Assembly: GCF_003313385.1 (NCBI RefSeq)
Contig: NZ_QMHN01000002.1
Span: forward strand, 196,603 to 260,602
DNA: 64,000 nt
Reading direction: 5' to 3'
Origin: Pedobacter chitinilyticus
GTDB lineage: Bacteria > Bacteroidota > Bacteroidia > Sphingobacteriales > Sphingobacteriaceae
The notes under the pieces are model-generated. The model saw nothing but the letters and a program-made list of their open reading frames with translations, was not told the origin of the DNA and did no database searches. Of this stretch, positions 26,251 through 35,443 are shown one piece after another. Within the stretch, counting starts at the first letter, position 1. Each line of letters opens with the position of its first letter. A program made the translations under genes and the position numbers.

Positions 26251-28161
26251 ATGGTAACATTCAACGAATTTTCTACCGTACCTTCGCTATTACGCAATGT
26301 TGTGCAGCATATCCATACACCTGAAACCACTTTTCTAATCCATAAAAAAGGGGCTGAATGGGAGGAAATATCATTTAAGGAAACGTTGGCAAAAGCTGAT
26401 GCTGTTGCTGCTTTTTTTCTTGAGAAAGGCATTGTTAAAGGCGACAGATTGGGCTTGATGATAGAAAATTCGCCTGAATATGTTTTTTACGACCAAGGTA
26501 TACAGCAAATTGGTGTGATTAACGTTTCTATTTACCCTACCCTTTCTGAGCAGGAAGTTGCTTATATCATCAACGATTCTGGCATTAAGGCGATTTTGGT
26601 TGGAAATCCATTTTTATTTAAGAAAATCTTAAAAGTTGCGGAGAACTGTAAGGAACTTAAATACATTATTCCTGTCTTTGCAGATTTTGGTAAAATTTCA
26701 ATTCCTGAGGATTTAAACATTGAAGTGATCGATTATCAGGATATTTTAAACAGACCTGTTAGCGACACTGAAAAAGCCACCATTGACCAAATGCGTAGTG
26801 AGGTAAAACCAGCGGATGTTTCTTCGTTGATTTATACTTCGGGTACTACAGGGACACCAAAAGGTGTAATGCTAACTCATAATAACTTTGTAGAGAATGT
26901 GAAGGTATGCCTGGAGCAAATCCCTGTGATTGACGAAACCGAAACTTTTCTTTCGTTCCTACCTTTGTCTCACGTATTTGAACGCACTGCTACTTATCAT
27001 GTTTGCTGTGCACAAGGTTGTAAAATTGCTTTTGCTCAAAGTTTAGAGTTATTGGCCAAGAATATGGGTGAAGTAAGGCCAACGATAATGAACTGTGTAC
27101 CTCGCTTGTTAGAGCGTATCCACGACAAAGCGATTAAATCTGGTACCGCAGCGGGAGGTTTAAAGGCAAAGATATTTACTTGGGCCTTGGAAACTGGAAG
27201 TGCCTACAGAGAGAAAAAGGAAGCGGGCAAAAACCCTGGATTGGTGTTGAGCGGTAAAAAAGCATTGGCAGAAAAATTGGTTTTCAGTAAGATTAAAGAG
27301 AAAACTGGTGGCCGTTTAAAGTTCATGATTTCTGGTGGGGCTGCCCTACCTAAAAATGTGGGTGAGTTTTTTGGAAACTTAGGCATCAAGATATTGGAAG
27401 GCTTTGGCTTAACGGAAACCTCTCCAGTAATGGCGGTAACTGAATATCACCGACAGGTATATGGCACTGTTGGTCGTGTAATTCCTGGGATTGAAATAGG
27501 CATACAAAATGTAGATACTAAGCAAATGTTAAGTATACAGACTCACGATACTTTTAACGAAGCCTTTGAGTGTGAAGAAGGTGAAATTATTGTTCGTGGT
27601 CACTGTGTAATGAAAGGCTATTTTAACAAGCCTGCGGAAACAGCGGAGGCTATTGACAAGGATAACTGGTTCCATACGGGTGATATTGGTCGTTTTTACA
27701 AAGGTAACCTACAAATTACGGACAGGCTGAAAAATATGATCGTAAATGCTTACGGTAAAAACGTATACCCTACTCCAGTAGAAAACATTTACTTGAAAAG
27801 CCCTAAAATTGACCAATTGTTTTTAATTGGTGATAAACGGGAATACATTACGGCCATCATTATTCCGAACAAGGAAACTTTACAGGAGACTTTTAACTTG
27901 AAAGAAGAGTTTTTCCAGCGTGAAGGCGATTTTATTGATGAGCAGGAGATCAACGATTGGATGGAAAAGGATATCAAGAAAATCAGTAATGAGTTAGCGA
28001 AATTTGAACGGATCAAGCACTTTAAAATCAAGCGTAATCCGTTTAGCATTGATGAAGGAGAAATTACGCCAACGTTAAAAGTTAAGCGTCGTGTGGTGGA
28101 GAAGAAGTATGCTCCAGCTATTGCTGAGATGTATGCAAAGGATAGTGCTGAAGCGGAGTAG
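26251..28161 (+). CDS. Long-chain acyl-CoA synthetase (AMP-forming)
   Basis: 636 residues. The adenylate-forming P-loop is SSLIYTSGTTGTPKGVMLTH (about 190-209), the A5 motif is EGFGLTETSPV near 390, and the hinge/ATP motifs are WFHTGDIGRF and TDRLKNMIVNAYGKNVYP. It resembles FadD-type and long-chain fatty acid CoA ligases. It activates fatty acids to acyl-CoA in the cytoplasm or at the membrane. It is monocistronic; the 970-base gap after it holds only repeats. Chain-length preference cannot be read. Confidence 0.92.
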   Translation: MVTFNEFSTVPSLLRNVVQHIHTPETTFLIHKKGAEWEEISFKETLAKADAVAAFFLEKGIVKGDRLGLMIENSPEYVFYDQGIQQIGVINVSIYPTLSEQEVAYIINDSGIKAILVGNPFLFKKILKVAENCKELKYIIPVFADFGKISIPEDLNIEVIDYQDILNRPVSDTEKATIDQMRSEVKPADVSSLIYTSGTTGTPKGVMLTHNNFVENVKVCLEQIPVIDETETFLSFLPLSHVFERTATYHVCCAQGCKIAFAQSLELLAKNMGEVRPTIMNCVPRLLERIHDKAIKSGTAAGGLKAKIFTWALETGSAYREKKEAGKNPGLVLSGKKALAEKLVFSKIKEKTGGRLKFMISGGAALPKNVGEFFGNLGIKILEGFGLTETSPVMAVTEYHRQVYGTVGRVIPGIEIGIQNVDTKQMLSIQTHDTFNEAFECEEGEIIVRGHCVMKGYFNKPAETAEAIDKDNWFHTGDIGRFYKGNLQITDRLKNMIVNAYGKNVYPTPVENIYLKSPKIDQLFLIGDKREYITAIIIPNKETLQETFNLKEEFFQREGDFIDEQEINDWMEKDIKKISNELAKFERIKHFKIKRNPFSIDEGEITPTLKVKRRVVEKKYAPAIAEMYAKDSAEAE

Positions 28162-28171
28162 TTTAGGAGAT

Positions 28172-28770
28172 TCTTCGCTACCGAAGAATCGGTACAGGTT
28201 ACCCTCTGAATGACAAAAGAACAAAGCTCCTACTTAATTATCAATAATACCCACCCCAAAGATTAGAAGCACAGCCCTTTTGTCATTCCGACGAATGGAG
28301 GAATCTCTTGTAAACATTGCACAGTCCTGAGATTTACTTCGTAGCTGCTTGGCGGTCTTCGCTACCGAAGAATCGGTACAGGTTACCCTCTGAATGACAA
28401 AAGAACAAAGCTCCTACTTAATTATCAATAATACCCACCCCAAAGATTAGAAGCACAGCCCTTTTGTCATTCCGACGAATGGAGGAATCTCTTGTAAACA
28501 TTGCACAGTCCTGAGATTTACTTCGTAGCTGCTTGGCGGTCTTCGCTACCGAAGAATCGGTACAGGTTACCCTCTGAATGACAAAAGAACAAAGCTCCTA
28601 CTTAATTATCAATAATACCCACCCCAAAGATTAGAAGCACAGCCCTTTTGTCATTCCGACGAATGGAGGAATCTCTTGTAAACATTGCACAGTCCTGAGA
28701 TTTACTTCGTAGCTGCTTGGCGGTCTTCGCTACCGAATAATCGGTACAGGTTACGCTCTGAATGACAAAG
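28172..28770. repeat. 184-bp tandem repeat array, 3.25 copies
   Basis: Copies start at 28172, 28356, 28540 and 28724, a spacing of exactly 184 bp. The first three copies appear identical; the fourth stops after about 45 bases and carries substitutions (GAATAATCGG for GAAGAATCGG, TTACGCTC for TTACCCTC). Each unit contains GTCATTC and GAATGAC arms separated by an unrelated spacer. No gene lies in it; the small open frames there are by-products of the repeat. Confidence 0.92.
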
Positions 28771-28937
28771 CAACAGCGCCAAACGAAGATTAGAACCGTA
28801 TTCAAAGATTTCTATCCCGAAGAATCGGGACAGACACTCCGAATTGTCAGAATGCGAAGTCGAGATGACGGTCTTATTAGTTGCAAAACCTTTTGTTATT
28901 TAAACGGGATAGCAGCGAAAATCCTTTTTGCTTTCTT

Positions 28938-29011
28938 GTCATTCTGAACGCTAGTGAAGAATCTGTAAGTTATTGCACATAATAGGTAGATTCCTCGTTC
29001 CTCGGAATGAC
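28938..29011. repeat. 74-bp nested palindromic element (GTCATTC...GAATGAC), copy 1
   Basis: The order GTCATTC, GAATCT, AGATTC, GAATGAC forms two nested inverted repeats. A near-identical architecture of 73 bp lies at 60401-60473, and the 184-bp array unit contains a related form. The rest of 28771-29085 is non-coding. Confidence 0.65.
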
Positions 29012-29084
29012 AGGCATACAAGCAAAAAGATTGTAGCGGATGGCCCGACGAACATTAACTTCAGCACTAAAACTGCTTTACCAA

Positions 29085-29118
29085 TAAAAAAGCCGGACAT
29101 CGTAAATGACGCCCGGCC
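29085..29118 (-). terminator. Terminator of the TonB-dependent-receptor-like gene
   Basis: On the reverse strand GCCGG pairs with CCGGC, extended inward by wobble-tolerant CGTC / GATG pairs, followed by TTTTTT. It lies 18 bases beyond the stop codon. Confidence 0.75.
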
Positions 29119-29135
29119 TCGGTATTACTCAAAAA

Positions 29136-31553
29136 TTAATTGCTTGATTTCTTGGTATCGTCGTTATTGATACTACGTTCGCTCTTTTTGATAGATCCTT
29201 CGAACTTTCCAAATTTCCAGTTTAAGCCTATACTTGCACGTCTAAAAATGTTCTCACGGATACGTTCTTGGGTAAAATTCTCTCCTTCGGTATAGTTTCT
29301 ATAGGCTCTATATTGTTTGAAAGGGTTCGACACCATGGCAGAAAAGGTCAATTTATCTTTAATAATGTCTTTGCTACCGCTAAAACCGATGTAGTAGTAA
29401 TCGTTTGATTTACCTTGCAACAATACGTCTGGTGCGCCATAGTTCACAGATACGCTTGCTTTCCAAGTCTTTTCAAATTTATAACTGGTATTAAAGTTTA
29501 CATATCCAGTTACACCATTATTTTTTGTCAGATTACCGTTAATCAAACCTTCTAATTGGATGTAGTTAAGATTTCCGCTTAAGTTTAAATTCCATTTGGC
29601 AGTGATAGGATAGTTAAAGTTAATGTTTGTACCTACCAACCTTTCTTTACCAATGTTTTGCGAGGTTACCCTAGTGATATTTTGTGCTTCTGCGAACTCA
29701 AAAACTCTCTGTTGTGTGTTGTTAGCAAAATTGTAGGTTAAGCTTATGTTGAGTGAACCTTTTTTAAAATTGCTATAGGTTACTTCAAAGTTATTGCTCA
29801 ACACGGCCTTCAAATCTGGGTTACCAAAATATTCGAAACCTGGTCGAGATTTATCTACGAAAGGATTAAGATCCCAAATACCTGGACGCTGAATACGTTG
29901 GGTATAACCAACACTAAAGCTCTGGCTATTTTTTAAACTCTTGTTAAAGGAAACAGATGGAATAAGGTTAAAATAATCTGTTTTTACTTTTGAGCCAGTA
30001 CTTTCGAAATTACCCGTTACGTAAGTCCCTTCTAGGCGTGCTCCAGCTTTAAAAGTCCAATCTTTTACTTTAAAAGTATAGGTATTATAAATGCCATAAA
30101 TGTCTTGATCATTACTGTAATTATTGGTTTGGTCTGGATCAATTACATAACCATTTTGGGCAGCATTGTATTCTAAAAACTGGAAATTACTTTTGCCACT
30201 TCTCAAAATTGCTTTCACTCCCGCTTCTACGGTAACTACTTTAAATGGGTTAATATAATCTAACTGTGCGGTTTGCTCCATTGACTTGCTGGTGTTGTCT
30301 TGCTTATAGTTAATTCCTGTAAAATTAACTGCATTAGAGAAACGTACATCATTAAGCTGAGGCTCTGAACTATCGAAAAGTTTATATGAAAACGTTAACA
30401 AATGTTCTTTTTTATCCTTGAAACCGCGTTGATAGTTAAACGTATAATCGGTTCCTCCCCACTCGTACCTCGTTCTGCTATCCATGTTATAACTCCTTAT
30501 TTGCGTATCCCTAACGTCAAAAATCTGGCTTAAGTCTTGTTGGTTATAACCTCCGTAAGGATTAATTTCTGCGGTAATTAGGTTCAATGAGTCAATTTCA
30601 TAGCTCAGCTCACCGCCACCCCAGCCCCAACGGTTATCAATTTTTTGTAGACCTTCAGAATAAAGGCTAGTACCTTCAGCCGTTCCTCTACCAGTTCTAC
30701 GGTCGATGTTTCTAATGCCCTTTACTCTCCATACGCCAGTACCACCATAAGCATTTACACCAAAGTTGCCTTGTTTTAAGGTGAAGTTTGCGTTACCACT
30801 AGGACCACCTGGAAATTGGTTACGCATATTTACGTTTCCGTTGTAACCATTATCTGTTTTTTTAGAGGTGATGATGTTAATTAAACCTGCCAAACCTTCA
30901 CTTTCATATTTAGATGGTGGCGTGGTAATCACTTCAATTTTCTGTACCCCATTGGCAGGCATGCTTCTTAAATATTCCTTTGGATCTCTGGTTAATATCC
31001 CTGATGGTTTACCATTGATAAGAATACGGTAATTACCTGTTCCTTTTAGCTTTACGTTATCATCGGCATCTACCGACAATAATGGCACTTTGCGCATCAT
31101 ATCCAACACGGTAAGCACTTTACTTTCTGGATCTGCTTGGGTATCGTAAACAATACGATCTGGCTCCTGCTTAATAATAGGCTTACTGCCCACAATGGAA
31201 ACTTCATTCAAGTCGTTCCCCTGTGGTTTCATTAAAATTTTGCCCAAGTCGGTTTCGTTACCAACTTTTATGGCAATTTGTTTAGACTTATAGCCTAATG
31301 AACCTACAATTAATGTATATGGACCTGGGTTTACTGCTGCAAAAGAAAATTTTCCTTGTTCATCGGAAATGACGCTTTTAACGACTACCGAGTCTTTTTT
31401 AAGTGCGATGGTAAAATATTCTCCAGGTTTTTGAGTAAGGCTGTCGATGACAACACCTTTTACCTGCACTGCTTTGTCTTGTGCTTTGAGGGCGGTAGCG
31501 TTAAAAAAGATGCAAAGCATCAAACTACATAAAAATAAAAAGGATCTGCTCAT
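29136..31553 (-). CDS. TonB-dependent-receptor-like outer-membrane protein (CarboxypepD_reg + plug + barrel)
   Basis: 805 residues from the ATG at 31551-31553. Signal peptide to about residue 25. A CarboxypepD_reg-like domain spans about 28-110 (VKGVVIDSLTQKPGEYFTIA, GPYTLIVGSLGYKSKQIAI). A plug follows (IVYDTQADPESKVLTVLDMM, GTGNYRILINGKPSG, EVITTPPSKYESEGLAGLIN), then a 22-strand-like barrel ending in NWKFGKFEGSIKKSE. This is the OMP_b-brl_3 type of Bacteroidota. No SusD partner or TonB box at the N-terminus is visible, so the ligand is unknown. It is transcribed alone. Confidence 0.9.
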   Translation of the reverse strand: MSRSFLFLCSLMLCIFFNATALKAQDKAVQVKGVVIDSLTQKPGEYFTIALKKDSVVVKSVISDEQGKFSFAAVNPGPYTLIVGSLGYKSKQIAIKVGNETDLGKILMKPQGNDLNEVSIVGSKPIIKQEPDRIVYDTQADPESKVLTVLDMMRKVPLLSVDADDNVKLKGTGNYRILINGKPSGILTRDPKEYLRSMPANGVQKIEVITTPPSKYESEGLAGLINIITSKKTDNGYNGNVNMRNQFPGGPSGNANFTLKQGNFGVNAYGGTGVWRVKGIRNIDRRTGRGTAEGTSLYSEGLQKIDNRWGWGGGELSYEIDSLNLITAEINPYGGYNQQDLSQIFDVRDTQIRSYNMDSRTRYEWGGTDYTFNYQRGFKDKKEHLLTFSYKLFDSSEPQLNDVRFSNAVNFTGINYKQDNTSKSMEQTAQLDYINPFKVVTVEAGVKAILRSGKSNFQFLEYNAAQNGYVIDPDQTNNYSNDQDIYGIYNTYTFKVKDWTFKAGARLEGTYVTGNFESTGSKVKTDYFNLIPSVSFNKSLKNSQSFSVGYTQRIQRPGIWDLNPFVDKSRPGFEYFGNPDLKAVLSNNFEVTYSNFKKGSLNISLTYNFANNTQQRVFEFAEAQNITRVTSQNIGKERLVGTNINFNYPITAKWNLNLSGNLNYIQLEGLINGNLTKNNGVTGYVNFNTSYKFEKTWKASVSVNYGAPDVLLQGKSNDYYYIGFSGSKDIIKDKLTFSAMVSNPFKQYRAYRNYTEGENFTQERIRENIFRRASIGLNWKFGKFEGSIKKSERSINNDDTKKSSN

Positions 31554-31734
31554 TGTGTGTTTTTGTTTGGTCAGCAAAAAAGTTTTGCATCGTTCATCCC
31601 ATCAGACGTAAAACATTTCACAACGTTGCACCATTATCAAAATAAAATCTGAAATACACTCAAATTCAAGCCAATAAATTATCTATGAGCATTAATTTTT
31701 TTAAGCCTGTTGTTTTCTTAATTTAGCGGGAGAT

Positions 31735-33393
31735 ATGCTACAAAAACTTTCGATACGCAATTACGCTTTAATTGATACCCTAGAAATTGATTTTGACCGA
31801 GGATTAAACATCATTACGGGTGAAACTGGTGCTGGTAAGTCGATCATTTTAGGGGCTTTATCACTTATTCTAGGGCAAAGGGCAGAAAGTAAATACTTTT
31901 TTAACCAAGATAAAAAGTGTGTGATTGAAGGAAGTTTTTTTCTGGCAGACGAACAACTGAAATCACTGTTTGAAAATAATGATGTAGATTTTCAACAGGA
32001 AACAACTCTGCGTAGAGAGATTGCCATTGATGGTAAATCTAGAGCGTTTGTAAATGATACGCCTGTAAATTTAGCAACGTTAAAGCTGATTGGAGAAAAT
32101 TTGATTGCGATCCACTCTCAACATGCTACGTTAGAAATTAGCAATGCAGATTTTCAATTATTGATTCTGGATGTATTGGCTAATCATCAGTCCTTACTTA
32201 AAAGCTATAAAGAAGGTTTTAGACAACTGAGACAAACTGAAAAACAACTTGCTTTGTTGACTGAGCAAACCGAAGAAGCTAAGAAGAAGCAAGATTACGA
32301 ACAGTTTTTATTTAACGAACTGGAAGAAGCGGCTTTAAAGGAAGATGAGCAAGAGCATTTGGAGCAGGAGCTGGAAAAGCTCACCCATGCGGAGAGCATC
32401 AAACGTTCTTTAATTGCAAGTGCCAACTTGATTAGCGAAAGCGAAACTGCTGCGATCAACCTTGTCAAGGAAGCTGGTTTGCAACTGAATAGCATTGAAA
32501 AATTTGATCCAGCGATTGCGGAAATCAACGAAAGATTAAAATCTACGTTGATTGAGTTAAGGGATATTGCCAGTGAAATTAGCGGGATAGAGGAAAATAC
32601 GGAACACAATGCTGCCCGCATGGAGACTATTCAGGAAAGATTAGACCTGTTTTACGCTTTGCAGCAAAAGCACCGAGTGGGCAGTAATGCCGAATTGTTA
32701 GCGATACAGGAACAGCTTTCGCAAAACCTAAATGCACTACTGAATAGCGATGAGCAATTAGAAAAACTTCAGCAAGAAATTGATGCGCTAAATAAAGATT
32801 TGCGTCAACAAGCAAAGGAATTAGATGGCAACAGAAGAAAAGCGATGGTCATTGCTGAAAAAGAAGTTGGTGCGGCATTAAAGCAAATGAATATGCCTAA
32901 TGCTTCGATTAGTTTTAATTTGACCGAGCAAGCACAGCTAAATAATAATGGTATGAATGAGGTGCAGTTATTATTTACCGCCAATGCGGGGCAACAAGCC
33001 GCTCCTGTTGGCAAAGTAGCATCGGGTGGTGAGCTTTCGAGGTTAATGTTAGCCATTAAAGCTTTATTGGCTAAACATACTGCTCTGTCTACCCTTATTT
33101 TTGACGAAATTGATACTGGAATTTCTGGCGAGACTGCCCTACGTGTTGGCGAGGTGATTGATGCCTTAGCACAAAACATGCAGATATTGGCCATTACCCA
33201 TTTGCCGCAAATTGCATCGAAAGGTAATTCGCATTATTTTGTTTACAAACATGAGAAAGCCGACAAAACCACCACAGGTATTAAGAAATTGGATACTGAG
33301 GAACGAGTAAATGCTATTGCAGAGATGTTAAGTGGCAAAAATCCAGGTGCTTCGGCATTGCAAAATGCGAAAGAGCTGTTAAATGTCTCTTAA
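31735..33393 (+). CDS. recN: DNA repair protein RecN
   Basis: 552 residues. The ABC-type Walker A is GETGAGKS at 29-36; a long central coiled coil runs from about 150 to 370; the signature VASGGELSRLMLAIKAL and Walker B LIFDEIDTGISGETALRVG lie at about 425-470. RecN is an SMC-like protein of double-strand-break repair. No LexA-type box is visible upstream. Confidence 0.94.
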   Translation: MLQKLSIRNYALIDTLEIDFDRGLNIITGETGAGKSIILGALSLILGQRAESKYFFNQDKKCVIEGSFFLADEQLKSLFENNDVDFQQETTLRREIAIDGKSRAFVNDTPVNLATLKLIGENLIAIHSQHATLEISNADFQLLILDVLANHQSLLKSYKEGFRQLRQTEKQLALLTEQTEEAKKKQDYEQFLFNELEEAALKEDEQEHLEQELEKLTHAESIKRSLIASANLISESETAAINLVKEAGLQLNSIEKFDPAIAEINERLKSTLIELRDIASEISGIEENTEHNAARMETIQERLDLFYALQQKHRVGSNAELLAIQEQLSQNLNALLNSDEQLEKLQQEIDALNKDLRQQAKELDGNRRKAMVIAEKEVGAALKQMNMPNASISFNLTEQAQLNNNGMNEVQLLFTANAGQQAAPVGKVASGGELSRLMLAIKALLAKHTALSTLIFDEIDTGISGETALRVGEVIDALAQNMQILAITHLPQIASKGNSHYFVYKHEKADKTTTGIKKLDTEERVNAIAEMLSGKNPGASALQNAKELLNVS

Positions 33394-33407
33394 CTTTTTT
33401 GGTTTTT

Positions 33408-35441
33408 TCATTTATCTCTAACAACTTTATAAGTTTCTTTGGAGGGCAGCGACACCTTTCCATTTGCTCCCACCGTTTTTAAATAGTAGTAATTATTTTG
33501 CGTGGCATCAAAACTTGTATCATTAAAACTTAATGCGCTATGGTTAAGCGTTGCAATTTTAACCGCATCTTTACCTCTTACATATCGATAAACTTCGTAA
33601 CTGGCAACACTACTTTGTGGCGCTTGCCATTGTAACATGACACTTTTTAAATCGGCACTATAAAATGATTTTAGGTTTGCGGGCGGGTAAACCATTTCAA
33701 ATTGGTTTGTACCAAGCTCATTGCTAAAGCTGCTTTCAACTCCAGATAGATTAACACTTGTAATTTTATACTCCACTGCCATATCATTGAGCTGTATTAC
33801 ATCTTTGTAAGAGTTCTTTAGCGGTAATACCAACGTTCTATTAATTTTCGCATAAGCACCTGTTCCTACTTTCCTGTAAATATTATAGCCCGCAGCAACT
33901 GAACTGGCGGTTTCATCTTTCCAAAAAATAAAAATGCCATCATTTACTTTATTAATATCAATTAATGTTGGCTGGGATGTAATTGTATTTTGATTCTCGA
34001 CATACACGATGGTTGAAAAATTGCTTCTAACGTTACTCAAATTTTCGGCCACAACAGCATAACCTATTTTACCCGATAAGTTGGTTGCGGTATCGGTGTA
34101 AGTATAATTTTGTTTGGCCTTTGCATCCACATAAATCATTTCAGTTATTGGCTTTAAAGCACCCGCTACTTCGTTAGTTCTGTATACATAAAATCCTCTG
34201 CTATCTACCGCGTTATCTCTCCATGAAATGACATTACCTTCTTTAGATTTTGAAACAGTTACCTGTGATGGTAATTCAGATTTTGTGCTCTTTTGAGATA
34301 GTGCATAAATTTTAACGCTTCTTTCGGTGGTTTGGCCTATTCTATCGTTCACCACCAGATAATAGTAATATTTTTGTCCAGCAATAATATCTCTATCTAT
34401 ATAATTGTAACCTGTAGTTGATTTGATCAGTTTGTAGCCATCTTCATACGCCGTAGAGCGAAAAATATTTACCACACTGATAAAATCGGGTTTTATAAAC
34501 GACCAATTGAGGGTCACCGCATTTTTAATGGAATCGGCAGATGCCGTAAAAATTTTAGGGATCAGAAACTGCGAATCTACAGCGGCGATTTGGATGGTAT
34601 CTGATACTACATTTGCACCACCTCCAAATCTATTAACAGGTGTGATGGTGTATTGATAAAGCGCTTCTTTACTTACATTCTGGTCTTCTAAAGTATAAAT
34701 CACACTGTCGCCCTTTTGTTCGATGCTGTACGAATTAAGTAGTCTTTTAAAGGGAATATTGATTCCTTCACTTCGTTTTACGAGTAATACTTCAGGCAAT
34801 TCTCCGCTTAACTTAGCTTTCCATTCCATTCTAAATACCTCGCCCGTAATTTTTCGCCCTGATTTTTTAGGTTTATTAACGATGAATTTATCATTTGCTG
34901 AAACTGGCAATGAAGTATATTTTCCCATTTCGGTACCATCAGCTTTTAGTTGTATCACTCTGTATTGATATGACACTTCTCTTTTTGCGGTAGTATCAAC
35001 CAATAAAAGATTAAAAGCCATTGCCATAGGCTGCTGCGTAAGTTGTACTGAAAGCGAATCGAAATTAAATTTCATTTTGAAAATAGGCCAAACCTCTGCA
35101 ATGTTGTACGCAGTAATTGGATTATGCTCAAAAGCATTGTTTATTGCTTTTTGATAATTACTTTGTAATTCGTTAAAAGTTGCTGGCGTGCTAAATTTAT
35201 ACAAGGTTTGCCAAGTGGTTTCTTGTACTGTTTTTCTATCCAACCTAAAACCAACAACTTCACCATCAGGATGGGCTACTGAGGCTGGTTTAAAGATATT
35301 ATAAATATAATTGCCCTTGTAGCCGTTAAATGCAGCTGGAACTTCTTTTAGGGCATTTGCATTTAACCAAAATAACGAAACTACAGCTGGTAATATCTTT
35401 TTTAAACTCCTCATCATGATATTCATTTTTAAACTCTTCAT
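33408..35441 (-). CDS. Secreted protein with fibronectin-type-III-like repeats (surface cluster)
   Basis: 677 residues, with a signal peptide at about 10-30 (SLKKILPAVVSLFWLNANA). The ATG at 35439-35441 is two bases after the stop codon of the giant upstream gene; later ATGs at codons 6, 9 and 10 are possible. From about residue 280 to the end there are four or more beta-sandwich repeats of FN3 type (NAVTLNWSFIKPDFISVVNI, GNVISWRDNAVDSRGFYVYR, DGIFIFWKDETASSVAAGYN, KSVMLQWQAPQSSVASYEVY). Each has the W...Y.V.R pattern. No T9SS C-terminal tail or LPXTG-type anchor is visible. Confidence 0.8.
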   Translation of the reverse strand: MKSLKMNIMMRSLKKILPAVVSLFWLNANALKEVPAAFNGYKGNYIYNIFKPASVAHPDGEVVGFRLDRKTVQETTWQTLYKFSTPATFNELQSNYQKAINNAFEHNPITAYNIAEVWPIFKMKFNFDSLSVQLTQQPMAMAFNLLLVDTTAKREVSYQYRVIQLKADGTEMGKYTSLPVSANDKFIVNKPKKSGRKITGEVFRMEWKAKLSGELPEVLLVKRSEGINIPFKRLLNSYSIEQKGDSVIYTLEDQNVSKEALYQYTITPVNRFGGGANVVSDTIQIAAVDSQFLIPKIFTASADSIKNAVTLNWSFIKPDFISVVNIFRSTAYEDGYKLIKSTTGYNYIDRDIIAGQKYYYYLVVNDRIGQTTERSVKIYALSQKSTKSELPSQVTVSKSKEGNVISWRDNAVDSRGFYVYRTNEVAGALKPITEMIYVDAKAKQNYTYTDTATNLSGKIGYAVVAENLSNVRSNFSTIVYVENQNTITSQPTLIDINKVNDGIFIFWKDETASSVAAGYNIYRKVGTGAYAKINRTLVLPLKNSYKDVIQLNDMAVEYKITSVNLSGVESSFSNELGTNQFEMVYPPANLKSFYSADLKSVMLQWQAPQSSVASYEVYRYVRGKDAVKIATLNHSALSFNDTSFDATQNNYYYLKTVGANGKVSLPSKETYKVVRDK

Positions 35442-35443
35442 TT

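Noticed and set aside
28172..28770. CRISPR array
   Set aside because: The unit is 184 bp and fully identical with no variable spacers, and no cas gene is present.
28602..29170. Short open frames within the 28-29 kb repeats
   Set aside because: They run through the tandem array and dispersed palindromes, lack protein-like composition and have no homologue-like motifs.
29136..31553. SusC of a polysaccharide-utilisation locus
   Set aside because: No SusD, glycoside hydrolase or hybrid regulator is adjacent, and the barrel is of the OMP_b-brl_3 type.
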